In this document: piece by piece, positions 14,247 through 14,614 of the stretch
Numbering within the stretch: position 1 is the stretch's first letter
Layout: every line of letters starts with the position of its first letter
Assembly: GCA_038224615.1 (NCBI GenBank)
Contig: JBBRFH010000059.1
Location: 1 to 14,614, forward strand
DNA from: JBBRFH01 sp038224615
GTDB lineage: Bacteria; Planctomycetota; Phycisphaerae; Tepidisphaerales; Tepidisphaeraceae
Direction: 5' to 3'
DNA: 14,614 bases
Position numbers and translations under genes: made by a program
Notes under the pieces: generated by a model
The model's input: the letters and a program-made list of their open reading frames with translations, nothing else
Told to the model about the DNA's origin: nothing
Databases searched by the model: none

Positions 14247-14262
14247 CGCCGCTTCAGCGGCG
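14247..14262 (+). terminator. Hairpin after mrp, possible terminator
   Basis: CGCCGC-TTCA-GCGGCG forms a 6-bp GC stem 8 nt past the mrp stop, followed by CGGGCTTCTCGTT. There is no clean T-tract, so termination is uncertain. Confidence 0.4.
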
Positions 14263-14337
14263 CGGGCTTCTCGTTCGCAGGCATGAAACGAAAAGATCAT
14301 TGCACCCGCTGGGAGGAGGATGCAATCGCTCACGTCG

Positions 14338-14403
14338 GCATCCATGAAGCCGCCGGGCGTCCCCGGCGCGAGTGCCGGGCAAGCCCGGCGGCTTCATGGA
14401 TGC
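14338..14403. repeat. Long perfect inverted repeat with nested hairpin
   Basis: Arms 14338-14358 and 14383-14403 are perfect 21-nt inverted copies. The 24-nt interior holds a second hairpin, CCCGGC (14362-14367) with GCCGGG (14374-14379). There is no coding potential. It looks like a REP-like or miniature palindromic element, or a very stable RNA hairpin. It is too far from mrp (about 100 bp) and without a T-tract to be a typical terminator. Confidence 0.85.
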
Positions 14404-14535
14404 GTACGACGTTTTCTCGATTCGTGTAGCACCTCAGCTTGCCAGAGCGGGCCTACGTTCGCGCGCCTTTTCGCTCGATGATCCACTGCCACACCACGGG
14501 GAGCGCAACGCCTGACGCGGACAAGAGCCGGGTAG

Positions 14536-14611
14536 GGTGCGATTTATCGCACCACCGAGCGATGCGCAGCAATCGTGGTGCCATGAATCGCGCCCAACGC
14601 AGTGCGTGGGC
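14536..14611. repeat. Cluster of small palindromes at the right edge
   Basis: Three structures lie in tandem. There is a perfect 8-bp hairpin GGTGCGAT-TT-ATCGCACC (14536-14553). An inverted repeat pairs 14540-14555 with 14575-14590 at 14 of 16 positions. A third hairpin (14592-14611) has stems GCCC/GGGC and ACGC/GCGT around loop AGT with one bulged A. The element may continue past the window. Confidence 0.7.
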
Positions 14612-14614
14612 AAG

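Larger units (their letters stand above)
14240..14614. other. Noncoding, palindrome-rich intergenic region
   Basis: No gene is supported in these 375 bp on either strand. They hold the hairpin after mrp, the 66-bp inverted repeat and the palindrome cluster at the edge. The stretch 14404-14535 shows no structure that I can name. Confidence 0.6.

Noticed and set aside
14049..14429. A 126-codon plus-strand frame running past the end of mrp
   Set aside because: Its first half is a shifted frame of mrp and the rest crosses the 66-bp palindrome. No ribosome site or motif was seen.
14240..14614. A CRISPR array or insertion sequence in the palindrome-rich end
   Set aside because: There are no regularly spaced direct repeats, no transposase fragment and no target-site duplication that I can see.

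Overview
This GC-rich window reads as ordinary bacterial chromosome with a thin accessory layer. The best guess for its source is a planctomycete, probably of the Phycisphaerae type. That guess is inference from the gene set: an HtrA lipoprotein, a long RdgC-like protein, a DUF502 membrane protein, a secreted protein with HEAT-like segments, and GT41-like glycosyltransferases. No rRNA or other phylogenetic marker is present. No tRNA, rRNA, CRISPR array, transposase or phage gene was seen.

Layout. Positions 1-1669 (minus strand) form a compact operon: a small antitoxin-like gene, a PIN-domain toxin and an HtrA-type serine protease lipoprotein that runs off the left edge. The genes are joined by overlaps of 4 and 23 bp. 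A 129-bp divergent promoter region follows, then an RdgC-like gene and rmuC on the plus strand, separated by a composite palindromic element. Positions 4785-10155 (minus strand) hold a glycosyltransferase-like protein, a GT-B (OGT-like) glycosyltransferase, a secreted protein and a DUF502 membrane protein; the last three are tightly spaced and probably co-transcribed. dapF starts divergently at 10214 and is followed by a second VapBC-like pair (11102-11747). A ClsB-like phospholipase D-family enzyme (11757-13118, minus strand) and an Mrp/ApbC P-loop ATPase (13196-14239, plus strand) are divergent. The last 375 bp are noncoding and dense in palindromes.

How the genes relate. RdgC and RmuC are both tied to DNA recombination and the handling of DNA ends, so their adjacency may be functional. 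The two glycosyltransferase-like genes suggest protein or surface glycosylation. Cls, DUF502 and HtrA concern the envelope. DapF makes meso-diaminopimelate for lysine and peptidoglycan. The two PIN modules are independent toxin-antitoxin-type units.

Three features stand out. (1) At least five genes have a -10-like hexamer only 6-9 nt before the ATG, which predicts leaderless or nearly leaderless mRNAs, while other genes in the window carry clear Shine-Dalgarno sites. (2) The Mrp protein lacks the CxxC motif that normally binds the bridging Fe-S cluster. (3) Composite palindromes lie at 2991-3088 and across 14247-14611, and the two regions share a 9-mer hairpin arm. I did not find a clear new multi-gene defence or metabolic system.
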